From assembly GCA_013205155.1 (NCBI GenBank), contig JABMMT010000083.1, forward strand, positions 1 to 16,035: DNA of 16,035 bases. Reading direction: 5' to 3'. Every line of letters begins with the position of its first letter. Positions within the stretch are counted from its first letter, which is position 1. Below, in pieces: positions 6,608 through 14,033 of the stretch. A program made the position numbers and the translations under genes. Source of the DNA: Betaproteobacteria bacterium. GTDB lineage: Bacteria; Pseudomonadota; Gammaproteobacteria; Burkholderiales; Burkholderiaceae. The notes beneath the pieces are model-generated. The model was not told the DNA's origin. It did not search any database and saw nothing but the letters and a program-made list of their open reading frames with translations.

Positions 6608-8335
6608 CTACATCTTAGCTGGTGCGGATACACCTAATACTTTTAAACCATTTTGCAAGACTTGGCGAGTCGCTGATAAAAGGGCTAGCCGCGCTAATTT
6701 CAAATGCTGATCATCAACCAATACTCGATCAGCATTGTAGAAAGTATGGAAATCACCCGCCAAATCACGCAAATAGAACGCCAATGCATGTGGCGCTAGA
6801 TCAGCAGCTGCATCAGTCAGTAGCTCTGGATACTCTGCTAAACGTCTTAATAAATGGTCGGATGCTTTACTATCCAAGAGCGATAAGTCGGACACCGCCA
6901 AATCAGTTGTCTTTCCACCCCATTGGCTCAGGATTGAGCTAATACGCGCATGAGCATATTGCACATAGAAAACGGGATTCTCGTCATTTTGCTGAAGCGC
7001 TAAATCAATATCAAATACAAATTCTGTGTCTGCCTTTCGAGAGATTAAAAAGAAGCGAACAGCATCGCGGCCTCGCTGCAATGCCAAATCTCGTTCTTGC
7101 GGGGTCATCTCCGAGTTGATGCCACCTGACCACTCAACTAAATCTCGCACAGTCACGTAAGATCCTGCACGTTTTGAAATTTTAACTTCCTCACCGTGAC
7201 GCATCACCGTCACCATCTTATGAAGAACATAATCTGGATAAGTTTTCGGAATATCCCATCCACGCTTTTGGGCCACTCCCTGTAAGCCTGAGCGAACGCG
7301 AGTAGTCGTGCCATGATGATCGCTACCCTGGACATTAATCACTTTTTCAAAACCACGCTGCCACTTACTGACGTGATAAGCCACATCGGGAACAAAGTAG
7401 GTAAAACTGCCGTCAGATTTGCGCATGACACGATCTTTATCATCACCGTCAGCTGTAGTCTTTAACCATAAAGCACCTTCACCTTCATAGGTTTTTCCGA
7501 TACTCTGTAGATCTTCAACAATTTGAGCAACACTACCATCGGTGTACAAAGAGGACTCTAGGTAGTAACAATCGAATTGGACACCAAACGTTTTTAAATC
7601 AATATCTTGTTCGTTACGTAAATACGCTACTGCAAATAGACGAATCGCCTCAAGATCATCTTTAAACTGAGGTGATGATTTAAAAGCAGCAGCAATCTCA
7701 GCAATATATTCACCGTTATAGGCCTGCTCTGGCCATGCAGTATCGCCAGGCTTTAATCCATTTAATCGAGCCTGTACGGATAAAGCTAAATTAGCGATTT
7801 GCACTCCAGCATCGTTGTAATAAAACTCGCGATGCACTTTAATGCCTTGGGTTGCCAAAAGATTGGCTAACGCATCACCTAAAGCAGCCTGTCTACCATG
7901 CCCCACATGCAAAGGCCCAGTTGGGTTTGCTGAAACAAACTCAATCATGGCCCTAGCAACAGGACCAGCACCCTGAGATTTTTCTCCATACTGAGAACCC
8001 GAGGACAAAATTTCTTTTACTACTGAGGTTTTAGCGGCATTGCTCAGTCTGAAATTCAAAAAACCTGGACCAGCAATTTCACAAGTAGCGATCAGTTGGT
8101 CAAAGCCAGATTGTTTTTGCAAGCGCTCCACAAGCGTCTGAGCCAACTCTCTTGGGTTCAGTTTCCAAGCTTTAGAAAGCTGGAGAGCAATATTACATGC
8201 AACATCTCCATGATCAACAGCCTTAGGGCGCTCTAGTCGTAATTGCGGCACCTTACCCAAGCCTCGCTCATCAGCTAAGCCCTGTAAAGCCTTAGTCAGC
8301 ATCTCAATTAGATGGTTTTTATTAGTCAACAACAT
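6608..8335 (-). CDS. argS: arginine--tRNA ligase
   Basis: This 575-residue class I aminoacyl-tRNA synthetase charges tRNA-Arg in the cytosol. An N-terminal additional domain (about 1-110) recognises the tRNA D-loop. The catalytic domain has the HIGH-equivalent HVGH (143-146) in SANPTGPLHVGHGRQ and the KMSKS-equivalent region VKISKRAG (384-391), which in ArgRS is usually degenerate. The NVQGSDHHG block (334-342) and the C-terminal alpha-helical anticodon-binding (DALR) domain from about residue 450 onward are also recognisable. Length is normal. The chosen start is ATG 8335-8333; the ribosome-binding site before it is weak, and an internal Met12 is the only nearby alternative. Only 35 bases separate it from the divergent DUF1840 gene, so promoters probably extend into coding sequence. 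Confidence 0.96.
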   Translation of the reverse strand: MLLTNKNHLIEMLTKALQGLADERGLGKVPQLRLERPKAVDHGDVACNIALQLSKAWKLNPRELAQTLVERLQKQSGFDQLIATCEIAGPGFLNFRLSNAAKTSVVKEILSSGSQYGEKSQGAGPVARAMIEFVSANPTGPLHVGHGRQAALGDALANLLATQGIKVHREFYYNDAGVQIANLALSVQARLNGLKPGDTAWPEQAYNGEYIAEIAAAFKSSPQFKDDLEAIRLFAVAYLRNEQDIDLKTFGVQFDCYYLESSLYTDGSVAQIVEDLQSIGKTYEGEGALWLKTTADGDDKDRVMRKSDGSFTYFVPDVAYHVSKWQRGFEKVINVQGSDHHGTTTRVRSGLQGVAQKRGWDIPKTYPDYVLHKMVTVMRHGEEVKISKRAGSYVTVRDLVEWSGGINSEMTPQERDLALQRGRDAVRFFLISRKADTEFVFDIDLALQQNDENPVFYVQYAHARISSILSQWGGKTTDLAVSDLSLLDSKASDHLLRRLAEYPELLTDAAADLAPHALAFYLRDLAGDFHTFYNADRVLVDDQHLKLARLALLSATRQVLQNGLKVLGVSAPAKM

Positions 8336-8370
8336 AGAATAGTGAGTTTATCAGGTGGTAAGCTATCGAA

Positions 8371-8688
8371 ATGATCTATCAATTTCGATCCAAAGCAGGG
8401 GCAGATGTCATCATGCTGGCAGATTTAAGCAAGCGAATTTTTGATATCTTGGGCCGCCCATTGGAGCCTAGGGGAATTTTCACAATAGAACAACTGCCAG
8501 GTCTGATTAGTACCCTAGAAACTGCCATCCTAAAAGATTTGGAAGAACGGTCACAGATCAAGACAGGAAATCAAGAAAACTCGGAAATACCTAGACTGGC
8601 AGATCGGCTAGGCCAAAGAGCGTATCCCTTTCTTGAGCTCTTAAAGCAAAGCAATGCCAAAAGTGAACCTGTGATGTGGGGCGTTTAA
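8371..8688 (+). CDS. DUF1840 domain-containing protein
   Basis: This is a 105-residue cytosolic protein with no signal peptide or membrane helix. It matches DUF1840 as I recall the family: an N-terminal block MIYQFRSKAGADVIMLAD, then ILGRPLEPRGIFTIEQLPGLI (about 26-46), a helical middle with charged residues, and the ending RLGQRAYPFLELL...PVMWGV. No function is established and no catalytic motif is obvious. The gene is divergent from argS (35-base gap) and convergent with the large metH gene, whose stop overlaps its own stop by four bases (8685-8688). AGGTGG at 8353-8358 is a possible but distant ribosome-binding site. Confidence 0.82.
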   Translation: MIYQFRSKAGADVIMLADLSKRIFDILGRPLEPRGIFTIEQLPGLISTLETAILKDLEERSQIKTGNQENSEIPRLADRLGQRAYPFLELLKQSNAKSEPVMWGV

Positions 8689-11438
8689 TCCAGAGAGCTA
8701 GATAATTGACGACGTACGTCGTCAATAGATTCGCCACGACGTTGGGCCAAGTCCTCTATCTGATCAGTAGACAACTTACCAACATTAAAGTAACGAGCTT
8801 GCGGGTGAGCCAAATAGAATCCGCTCACGCTCGATGCGGGGTTCATTGCCATCGACTCAGTCAAAGTCATCCCAATATCCTCTGAGCCTATCACGCGTAA
8901 TAAATCCTTTTTGACTTCATGTGCAGGACAAGCAGGATATCCTGGCGCCGGTCGAATACCACGATATTCTTCATGGATCATTTGGTCATTTGTCAAAACC
9001 TCATCGACAGCATAGCCCCATAAATCGGTTCTCACACGATGATGCATGAGCTCAGCAAAAGCTTCCGCTAAACGATCAGCCAAAGCCTTCAACATAATAG
9101 CGCTGTAATCATCATGCTTTGCTTGAAATTCTGCGACCTTTTTCTCAACGCCATGACCTGTTGTCACTGCGAAGCAACCTAGATAATCAGACACTCCAGC
9201 TTCCTTTGGCGCAACAAAGTCTGCCAAACAACGATTTGGTCTACGTACGCCATCAATGACTGGACGCTCAGCTTGCTGACGTAAGTTATGCCACACAAAT
9301 AATGGATGCTCGCGTGCTTCATCGCTATATAAAACAATGTCATCACCGACAGCATTCGCAGGGTAAAAAGCAACTACCGCATCTGCTTGTAACCATTGGC
9401 CCTTAATTAATTTATCTAGCAGGGTTTTAGCGTCTTCAAATACCTTACATGCTTCCACGCCCACTACTTCATCATCTAGGATAGCCGGAAATTTCCCAGC
9501 TAAATCCCAAGTCTGGAAGAAGGGGGTCCAATCAATATATTTAGCAATATCGCCTAAGGCAAAGTTTTTAAAAACTCGGCGGCCAATAAACTTTGGCTTC
9601 TCAGGAACATAGTTAGTCCAATCGATTAACTCGCAATTTTTGCGCGCCGCCTGCAGAGAAATGGTAGGCGCTGCTTTTTTATTAGCGTGTTGCTCACGAA
9701 TACGAACATAGTCGTCACGAAGGTCCTGAATGAATTTTTTGGCGCTCTCATCCGAAAGCAGACTGGAGGCAACCGAGACAGAGCGGGACGCATCAGGTAC
9801 ATAAACAACTGGACCATCGTAATGAGGAGCAATCTTTACAGCAGTATGCACACGAGAGGTCGTAGCGCCGCCAATCATTAACGGAATTTGTCGCTCACGG
9901 AAATAGTCATCGCGTTGCATTTCTTGAGCAACGTAAGTCATCTCCTCAAGGGAAGGTGTAATTAAGCCAGAAAGGCCTACGATATCAGCCTTCTCTTCCT
10001 TAGCGCGCTTGAGAATTTCAGCACAAGAAACCATCACCCCCATATTAGCAACTTCAAAGTTATTACATTGCAACACTACAGTCACAATATTCTTACCAAT
10101 ATCATGCACATCGCCCTTAACGGTAGCCATGACAATCTTGCCTTTAGCTTTCGCCTCACCGCCGCCAGCAATATGTAAGCGCTTTTCCTCCTCAATATAA
10201 GGAATGAGAATAGCCACAGCCTGTTTCATTACCCGCGCACTCTTTACTACTTGTGGCAAGAACATTTTGCCCTCACCAAACAAATCACCAACCACATTCA
10301 TACCGTCCATGAGTGGGCCCTCGATCACCTCAATCGGCCTACCACCCCCACCCATAATTTGTGCACGAAGCTCTTCAGTATCTTCTTCGATAAAAGAAGT
10401 AATACCATGCACTAAAGCATGCGTTAGGCGATCACGTACTAACTCTTCACGCCAGACTAAGTTTTCAACTTGCTTGGCTCCGCCACCCTTAAATTGGTCA
10501 GCAATATCCAATAAACGCTCTGTTGGTGTTTTTCCGTCTTTTTCTTTAAAACGATTCAGTACGATGTCTTCAACGCGCTCACGAAGCTCTGGGTCTAGAT
10601 CTGCATAGACTCCAAGCTGTCCTGCGTTCACGATGCCCATATCCATGCCTGCCTTGATGGCGTGATATAGGAATACTGTATGAATCGCCTCGCGGACACG
10701 GTCATTGCCGCGGAAAGAAAAACTAACATTAGAAACGCCACCACTCACTTTGGCGCCTGGAAGATTTTGCTTAATCCAACGAGTGGCATTAATAAAATCT
10801 ACTGCGTAGTTATCGTGCTCTTCAATTCCCGTGGCAATGGCAAAAATATTCGGATCAAAAATAATATCTTCGGCTGGAAAACCGATTTCATTCACTAAGA
10901 TTTCGTAACAACGCTGACAAATTTCCGTTTTACGCTTGAACGTATCGGCCTGTCCAACTTCATCAAAGGCCATTATTACTGAGGCGGCCCCATAGCGGCG
11001 AATGAGTCGAGCTTGTTTTCTAAAAGACTCTTCGCCTTCCTTTAAAGAAATAGAATTAACAATCGGCTTACCTTGAATACACTTTAGCCCGGCTTCGATC
11101 ACGGTCCATTTAGAAGAGTCGATCATGATCGGTACACGAGCAATATCCGGCTCTGAGGCAATCAAATTCAAAAAGCGCGTCATCGCTGCTTCTGAATCTA
11201 ACATTGCCTCATCCATATTGATGTCAATCACTTGGGCACCATTTTCAACCTGTTGACGGGCCACTACGAGCGCCTCATCAAATTGGTTATTCAGAATCAT
11301 GCGAGAAAACGCTTTAGATCCTGTAACGTTTGTGCGCTCGCCAATATTGACAAAGCCCACAACTGGCGTGACATTAAATGATTCAAGCCCAGACAGCTTC
11401 ATTGCAGGTTTCGGCTGTTGATTCTCTATGGTGCTCAC
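8685..11438 (-). CDS. metH: cobalamin-dependent methionine synthase, folate/B12/reactivation part
   Basis: This 917-residue protein corresponds to the C-terminal three quarters of E. coli MetH. In order: a pterin-binding domain (about 23-290; NIGERTNVTGSKAF at 31-44, DINMDEAMLD, MIDSSKW), a cobalamin cap and Rossmann B12 domain (about 330-580; GDVHDIGKN at 442-450, with H445 as lower axial cobalt ligand and the DxHxxG signature), and a SAM-binding reactivation domain (about 600-917; RGIRPAPGYPACP at 826-838). It takes methyl from 5-methyltetrahydrofolate to cob(I)alamin and passes it to homocysteine bound by the partner encoded just upstream. Its ATG overlaps the partner's stop by four bases. 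The last codons contain a perfect 22-base palindrome. The gene is intact, so this is a domain split and not a frameshift. Confidence 0.95.
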   Translation of the reverse strand: MSTIENQQPKPAMKLSGLESFNVTPVVGFVNIGERTNVTGSKAFSRMILNNQFDEALVVARQQVENGAQVIDINMDEAMLDSEAAMTRFLNLIASEPDIARVPIMIDSSKWTVIEAGLKCIQGKPIVNSISLKEGEESFRKQARLIRRYGAASVIMAFDEVGQADTFKRKTEICQRCYEILVNEIGFPAEDIIFDPNIFAIATGIEEHDNYAVDFINATRWIKQNLPGAKVSGGVSNVSFSFRGNDRVREAIHTVFLYHAIKAGMDMGIVNAGQLGVYADLDPELRERVEDIVLNRFKEKDGKTPTERLLDIADQFKGGGAKQVENLVWREELVRDRLTHALVHGITSFIEEDTEELRAQIMGGGGRPIEVIEGPLMDGMNVVGDLFGEGKMFLPQVVKSARVMKQAVAILIPYIEEEKRLHIAGGGEAKAKGKIVMATVKGDVHDIGKNIVTVVLQCNNFEVANMGVMVSCAEILKRAKEEKADIVGLSGLITPSLEEMTYVAQEMQRDDYFRERQIPLMIGGATTSRVHTAVKIAPHYDGPVVYVPDASRSVSVASSLLSDESAKKFIQDLRDDYVRIREQHANKKAAPTISLQAARKNCELIDWTNYVPEKPKFIGRRVFKNFALGDIAKYIDWTPFFQTWDLAGKFPAILDDEVVGVEACKVFEDAKTLLDKLIKGQWLQADAVVAFYPANAVGDDIVLYSDEAREHPLFVWHNLRQQAERPVIDGVRRPNRCLADFVAPKEAGVSDYLGCFAVTTGHGVEKKVAEFQAKHDDYSAIMLKALADRLAEAFAELMHHRVRTDLWGYAVDEVLTNDQMIHEEYRGIRPAPGYPACPAHEVKKDLLRVIGSEDIGMTLTESMAMNPASSVSGFYLAHPQARYFNVGKLSTDQIEDLAQRRGESIDDVRRQLSSSLD
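8705..8726. repeat. perfect 22-base palindrome in the 3' end of metH
   Basis: The 11-base arm ATTGACGACGT is followed immediately by its exact reverse complement. It lies 17 bases inside the convergent end of DUF1840 and metH and codes for I-D-D-V-R-R-Q near the MetH C-terminus. As RNA it can fold, on either strand, into a roughly 9-base-pair stem with a GTAC loop. No T-tract follows on either side, so it is not a textbook intrinsic terminator. Confidence 0.7.
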
Positions 11439-12499
11439 GCTACTGCCCCCGCATCTTCACGATAAAAGGCGCGGGGTTTACGCTTGGAAACCGCATTTGC
11501 AATTGCACGAATATGTTCGGGTGTGGTACCGCAGCAGCCGCCTACAAGATTGACCAAGCCATCTTTAGCAAATCCATCTACTAAGCTCGAAGTAATTTCT
11601 GGCGTCTCATCAAAGCCCGTATCGCTCATAGGATTTGGTAGGCCTGCATTGGGGTAGCAGGAAACTGCTACATTACAAATACGTGCCAGTTCAGCAATAT
11701 ATGGGCGCATCAGTGCAGCACCTAAAGCGCAATTTAATCCAAAAGTAAGTGGCTTAATATGCCGTAAGCTATTCCAAAAAGCCTCAACCGTTTGACCAGA
11801 CAGAATACGGCCTGATGCATCTGTTACTGTTCCAGAAATCATCACTGGCAAACGCTCGCCTGTCTCTTCAAAAAATTCATCTAAAGCAAACAGAGCGGCT
11901 TTAGCATTGAGCGTATCAAAGATTGTCTCTACTAAAAATAAATCTACGCCGCCAGCAAATAGGCCCTCAATTTGCTCACGATAAGATGTTCGCAACGCAT
12001 CAAAGGTAATGTTTCGTGCGCCAGGATCATTTACATCAGGCGAAATGCTTGCAGTCTTTGGTGTTGGTCCAATAGCGCCGGCAGCAAAACGAGGCTTATC
12101 AGGCGTACTATATTTAGCGCATGCAGCCTTAGCGAGCCTAGCAGAAACCTCATTCATTTCAAGGGCCAAGCCAGGCATTTTATAATCGTCTTGCGCTACG
12201 GAAGTAGCACCAAAGGTATTGGTTTCAATAATGTCTGCACCAGCCTCTAAATATTCTTCATGAATCTTGCTAATAATTTCTGGCTGGGTCAGTACTAACA
12301 ATTCATTATTGCCTTTTAAGTCACCGGGATGATTTAAAAAACGAGGATTTCCAGGAAGACCTCGGTAATCTTCTTCTGAAAACTTGTATTGCTGAATCAT
12401 GGTTCCCATTGCTCCATCCAAAATGAGGATACGCTGCCTTAGCAGCCCAGGAAGTGCCTGACCACGGGTATACGGCTGGGATAAATCTTTAAATAACAT
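11435..12499 (-). CDS. metH: homocysteine S-methyltransferase subunit of split MetH
   Basis: This 354-residue protein is a TIM-barrel homocysteine-binding module equivalent to the N-terminal domain of MetH. Motifs seen are ILDGAMGTMIQ (25-35), ETNTFGATS (92-100), GAIGPTPKTAS (141-151), and the zinc ligands C257 in GLNCALGA and C322-C323 in GGCCGTTPEH. It activates homocysteine as the zinc thiolate and should work together with the adjacent 917-residue protein; alone it has no folate or B12 domain. The two genes overlap by ATGA-type four bases, consistent with coupled translation and balanced amounts. The two-gene form is known from Burkholderia-type betaproteobacteria (from memory). Start ATG 12499-12497; the ribosome-binding site is weak. 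No cobalamin or SAM riboswitch fits the 74-base upstream gap. Confidence 0.93.
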   Translation of the reverse strand: MLFKDLSQPYTRGQALPGLLRQRILILDGAMGTMIQQYKFSEEDYRGLPGNPRFLNHPGDLKGNNELLVLTQPEIISKIHEEYLEAGADIIETNTFGATSVAQDDYKMPGLALEMNEVSARLAKAACAKYSTPDKPRFAAGAIGPTPKTASISPDVNDPGARNITFDALRTSYREQIEGLFAGGVDLFLVETIFDTLNAKAALFALDEFFEETGERLPVMISGTVTDASGRILSGQTVEAFWNSLRHIKPLTFGLNCALGAALMRPYIAELARICNVAVSCYPNAGLPNPMSDTGFDETPEITSSLVDGFAKDGLVNLVGGCCGTTPEHIRAIANAVSKRKPRAFYREDAGAVA

Positions 12500-12537
12500 T
12501 GCTTAACCGGGAATAATCTCTAGAATCCCTTATTCTA
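12499..12537. promoter_or_regulatory. candidate face-to-face promoters for metH and phaM
   Basis: An inverted repeat TAGAAT-CCCTT-ATTCTA occupies 12521-12537, so each strand reads a -10-like TAGAAT. For phaM, a TTGCTT at 12499-12504 lies 16 bases upstream of TAGAAT (12521-12526), a plausible though modest sigma-70 promoter. For metH, the -10 would be the complement of 12532-12537, with only an A/T-rich, poor -35 upstream. This would give short leaders on both transcripts. The assignment is by pattern only. Confidence 0.35.
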
Positions 12538-12573
12538 TTGGAAAAGCCACTTTTTATTTACTTGGAGCCTTAT

Positions 12574-13020
12574 ATGTTTGGAACTATTCCTGAATTTAAT
12601 CAAAGCCTTGATATGTTCAAAACCATGTGGGGGCAGGGTGCGGCAGCTCAAGCCGGACAATTTCCCTTTACTACAGACGCATCTAAGGCTGCTAGCGGCT
12701 TTACTTCCGCTTTTCCAGGTCTTGATGTAGAGGAATTAGAAAAGCGCATCAAGGATCTCAAGAGCGTTGAAAGCTGGCTAAACCTTAACCTTAATATTCT
12801 CAAATCAACCATTCAAGGCTTAGAAGTTCAACACGCCACCATGATGGCCTTAAAGTCTTTTGGTGAAGCTGTTTCTGCCGCTGGTGCAGCAGCCTCTAAT
12901 AGCGCTGAAAATTCAGAAACTAAAACCAGCGCTAAACCACGGAAAACCGCAACACGCCGTCGTCGCAAAGCTGGCGATGCAACTTACCTCGACGAAGTAG
13001 GTAATTCAGATGGGCAATAG
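12574..13020 (+). CDS. phaM: PhaM-family polyhydroxyalkanoate granule-associated protein
   Basis: This 148-residue protein, from ATG 12574 (MFGTIPEFNQSLDMFKTMWG), is chosen over a TTG 36 bases upstream because GGAG at 12564-12567 is a well-placed ribosome-binding site and MFGxIPxF is the family N-terminus as I recall it. The core DVEELEKRIKDLKSVESWL / LNLNILKSTIQGLEVQ (51-86) is the PhaM signature and should be helical. A low-complexity linker leads to a basic patch KPRKTATRRRRK (121-132), fitting the DNA/nucleoid contact described for Ralstonia PhaM, which also binds and activates PHB synthase PhaC. Here the tail is short and arginine-rich, and ends in an acidic segment. It is divergent from metH. 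Its last 89 bases overlap the MBL gene on the other strand. Confidence 0.85.
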   Translation: MFGTIPEFNQSLDMFKTMWGQGAAAQAGQFPFTTDASKAASGFTSAFPGLDVEELEKRIKDLKSVESWLNLNLNILKSTIQGLEVQHATMMALKSFGEAVSAAGAAASNSAENSETKTSAKPRKTATRRRRKAGDATYLDEVGNSDGQ

Positions 13021-14017
13021 CCTCGCCCATGGCAAAAGTAAGCTGATGAATATCTAATTCGCGCTTAAACAAAACCGGTACTATCTCTCTAGCATGTGCC
13101 GGCTTTTTACATGCGCCCAAGGTATCGGCTAAACGCTCATCATGGTGCGTCTTAAGCTGAGTAATCCGTATCTTCATTCCTGTAAAGGGCTTGCCGTGTG
13201 AGGGCAGCACTAAGGTGTCATCTGGCAGTGGCAAATATTCATCTAGAGAATCTAGATAGAGCCCCAAAGGATCTGCATCAGGGTCCGCATCAAAGACACT
13301 GACGTTAGTGGAAATTCGTGGCAACAACATATCTCCAGAAATTAATACTCCAAGATCTTTGCAAAAAAGCGAGGCGTGCTCTGGTGCATGACCGAAGCCC
13401 ATAATGACTTGCCACTCTCGGCCATCGATCAGAATGTTTTCACCATTAATAATCCGCCGATATTGTCTTGGAACACCGGGGACCAAATTGCCATAGTAGT
13501 TAGAACGACCCCGAATCTTTTCTAAATCCTCCGGTGTAGTCAGACCATGTTTTTGAAAATGGTCTGCAGACCCGCCCCCGCCAGCCCTTGAGCCAATGGC
13601 AGCACCACCCTCTTTATGACTTAACCATTGAGCAGTTAAATAGTCTGTCATCGAGATCCATAAGGGCGCCTTCCATTTTTCACATAACCATTGTGAAAGC
13701 CCCACATGATCAGGATGCATATGCGTCACAATGACTCGCAAGACTGGCAACCCATTTAATTCATTTGCAAATATTTTGTCCCATGCAGCCTTAGTTTCAT
13801 CATTAGCTATACCGCAATCGACAATGGTCCAGCCATCCACACCATCAATTTCATCGCGTAAGAGCCATAAATTAATATGGTCTAAAGCAAATGGCAGTTT
13901 CATTCTGAGCCAACGTACTCCTGGCGCTACTTCAATGCTACTACCCAACTCTGGAAGCTGATCTCCGAGGGGGTAATGAAGAGCGCTTTCAGAAGCTAAC
14001 GGAGGTTTATTGTTCAT
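12932..14017 (-). CDS. metallo-beta-lactamase-fold hydrolase
   Basis: This is a 361-residue MBL-fold protein. Zinc-site motifs are H99-x-H101-x-D103-H104 in VTHMHPDHVG, H210 in FGHAPEH, D229 in LISGDM and H274 in LPSHGKPF. A C-terminal winged-helix-like segment (AIAHLNYLLRRGKLHRQL...DGVLRF) matches the usual end of this subfamily, so the 3' end overlapping phaM is real. The substrate is unknown; glyoxalase-II-like thioester hydrolysis is possible, and an acrylyl-CoA-reductase neighbour makes acyl-CoA-related chemistry conceivable. The start is ATG 14017-14015 (MNNKPPLASE), 16 bases after acuI. A TTG at 14053 would add 12 residues and overlap acuI; it has a GGGTGA-type site before it, so the start is not certain. 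Confidence 0.85.
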   Translation of the reverse strand: MNNKPPLASESALHYPLGDQLPELGSSIEVAPGVRWLRMKLPFALDHINLWLLRDEIDGVDGWTIVDCGIANDETKAAWDKIFANELNGLPVLRVIVTHMHPDHVGLSQWLCEKWKAPLWISMTDYLTAQWLSHKEGGAAIGSRAGGGGSADHFQKHGLTTPEDLEKIRGRSNYYGNLVPGVPRQYRRIINGENILIDGREWQVIMGFGHAPEHASLFCKDLGVLISGDMLLPRISTNVSVFDADPDADPLGLYLDSLDEYLPLPDDTLVLPSHGKPFTGMKIRITQLKTHHDERLADTLGACKKPAHAREIVPVLFKRELDIHQLTFAMGEAIAHLNYLLRRGKLHRQLCDDGVLRFSVV

Positions 14018-14033
14018 ATGTTTATTTAACCGA

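Noticed and set aside
10204..10608. 134-codon plus-strand open frame inside metH
   Set aside because: Low-complexity Ser/Arg/Pro composition, no family resemblance, wholly antisense to the conserved MetH sequence; a shadow frame.
11435..11438. Frameshift or pseudogene at the metH split
   Set aside because: The break is between domains, both halves have proper starts and stops, and all key residues are present; the split form is known in related bacteria.
12538..12573. TTG start giving PhaM 12 extra residues
   Set aside because: The ATG at 12574 has a well-spaced GGAG and gives the family-like MFGxIPxF N-terminus; the extra residues look like untranslated leader.
12500..12573. Cobalamin or SAM riboswitch ahead of metH
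   Set aside because: The 74-base gap is too short for a cobalamin riboswitch and holds no recognisable conserved box.
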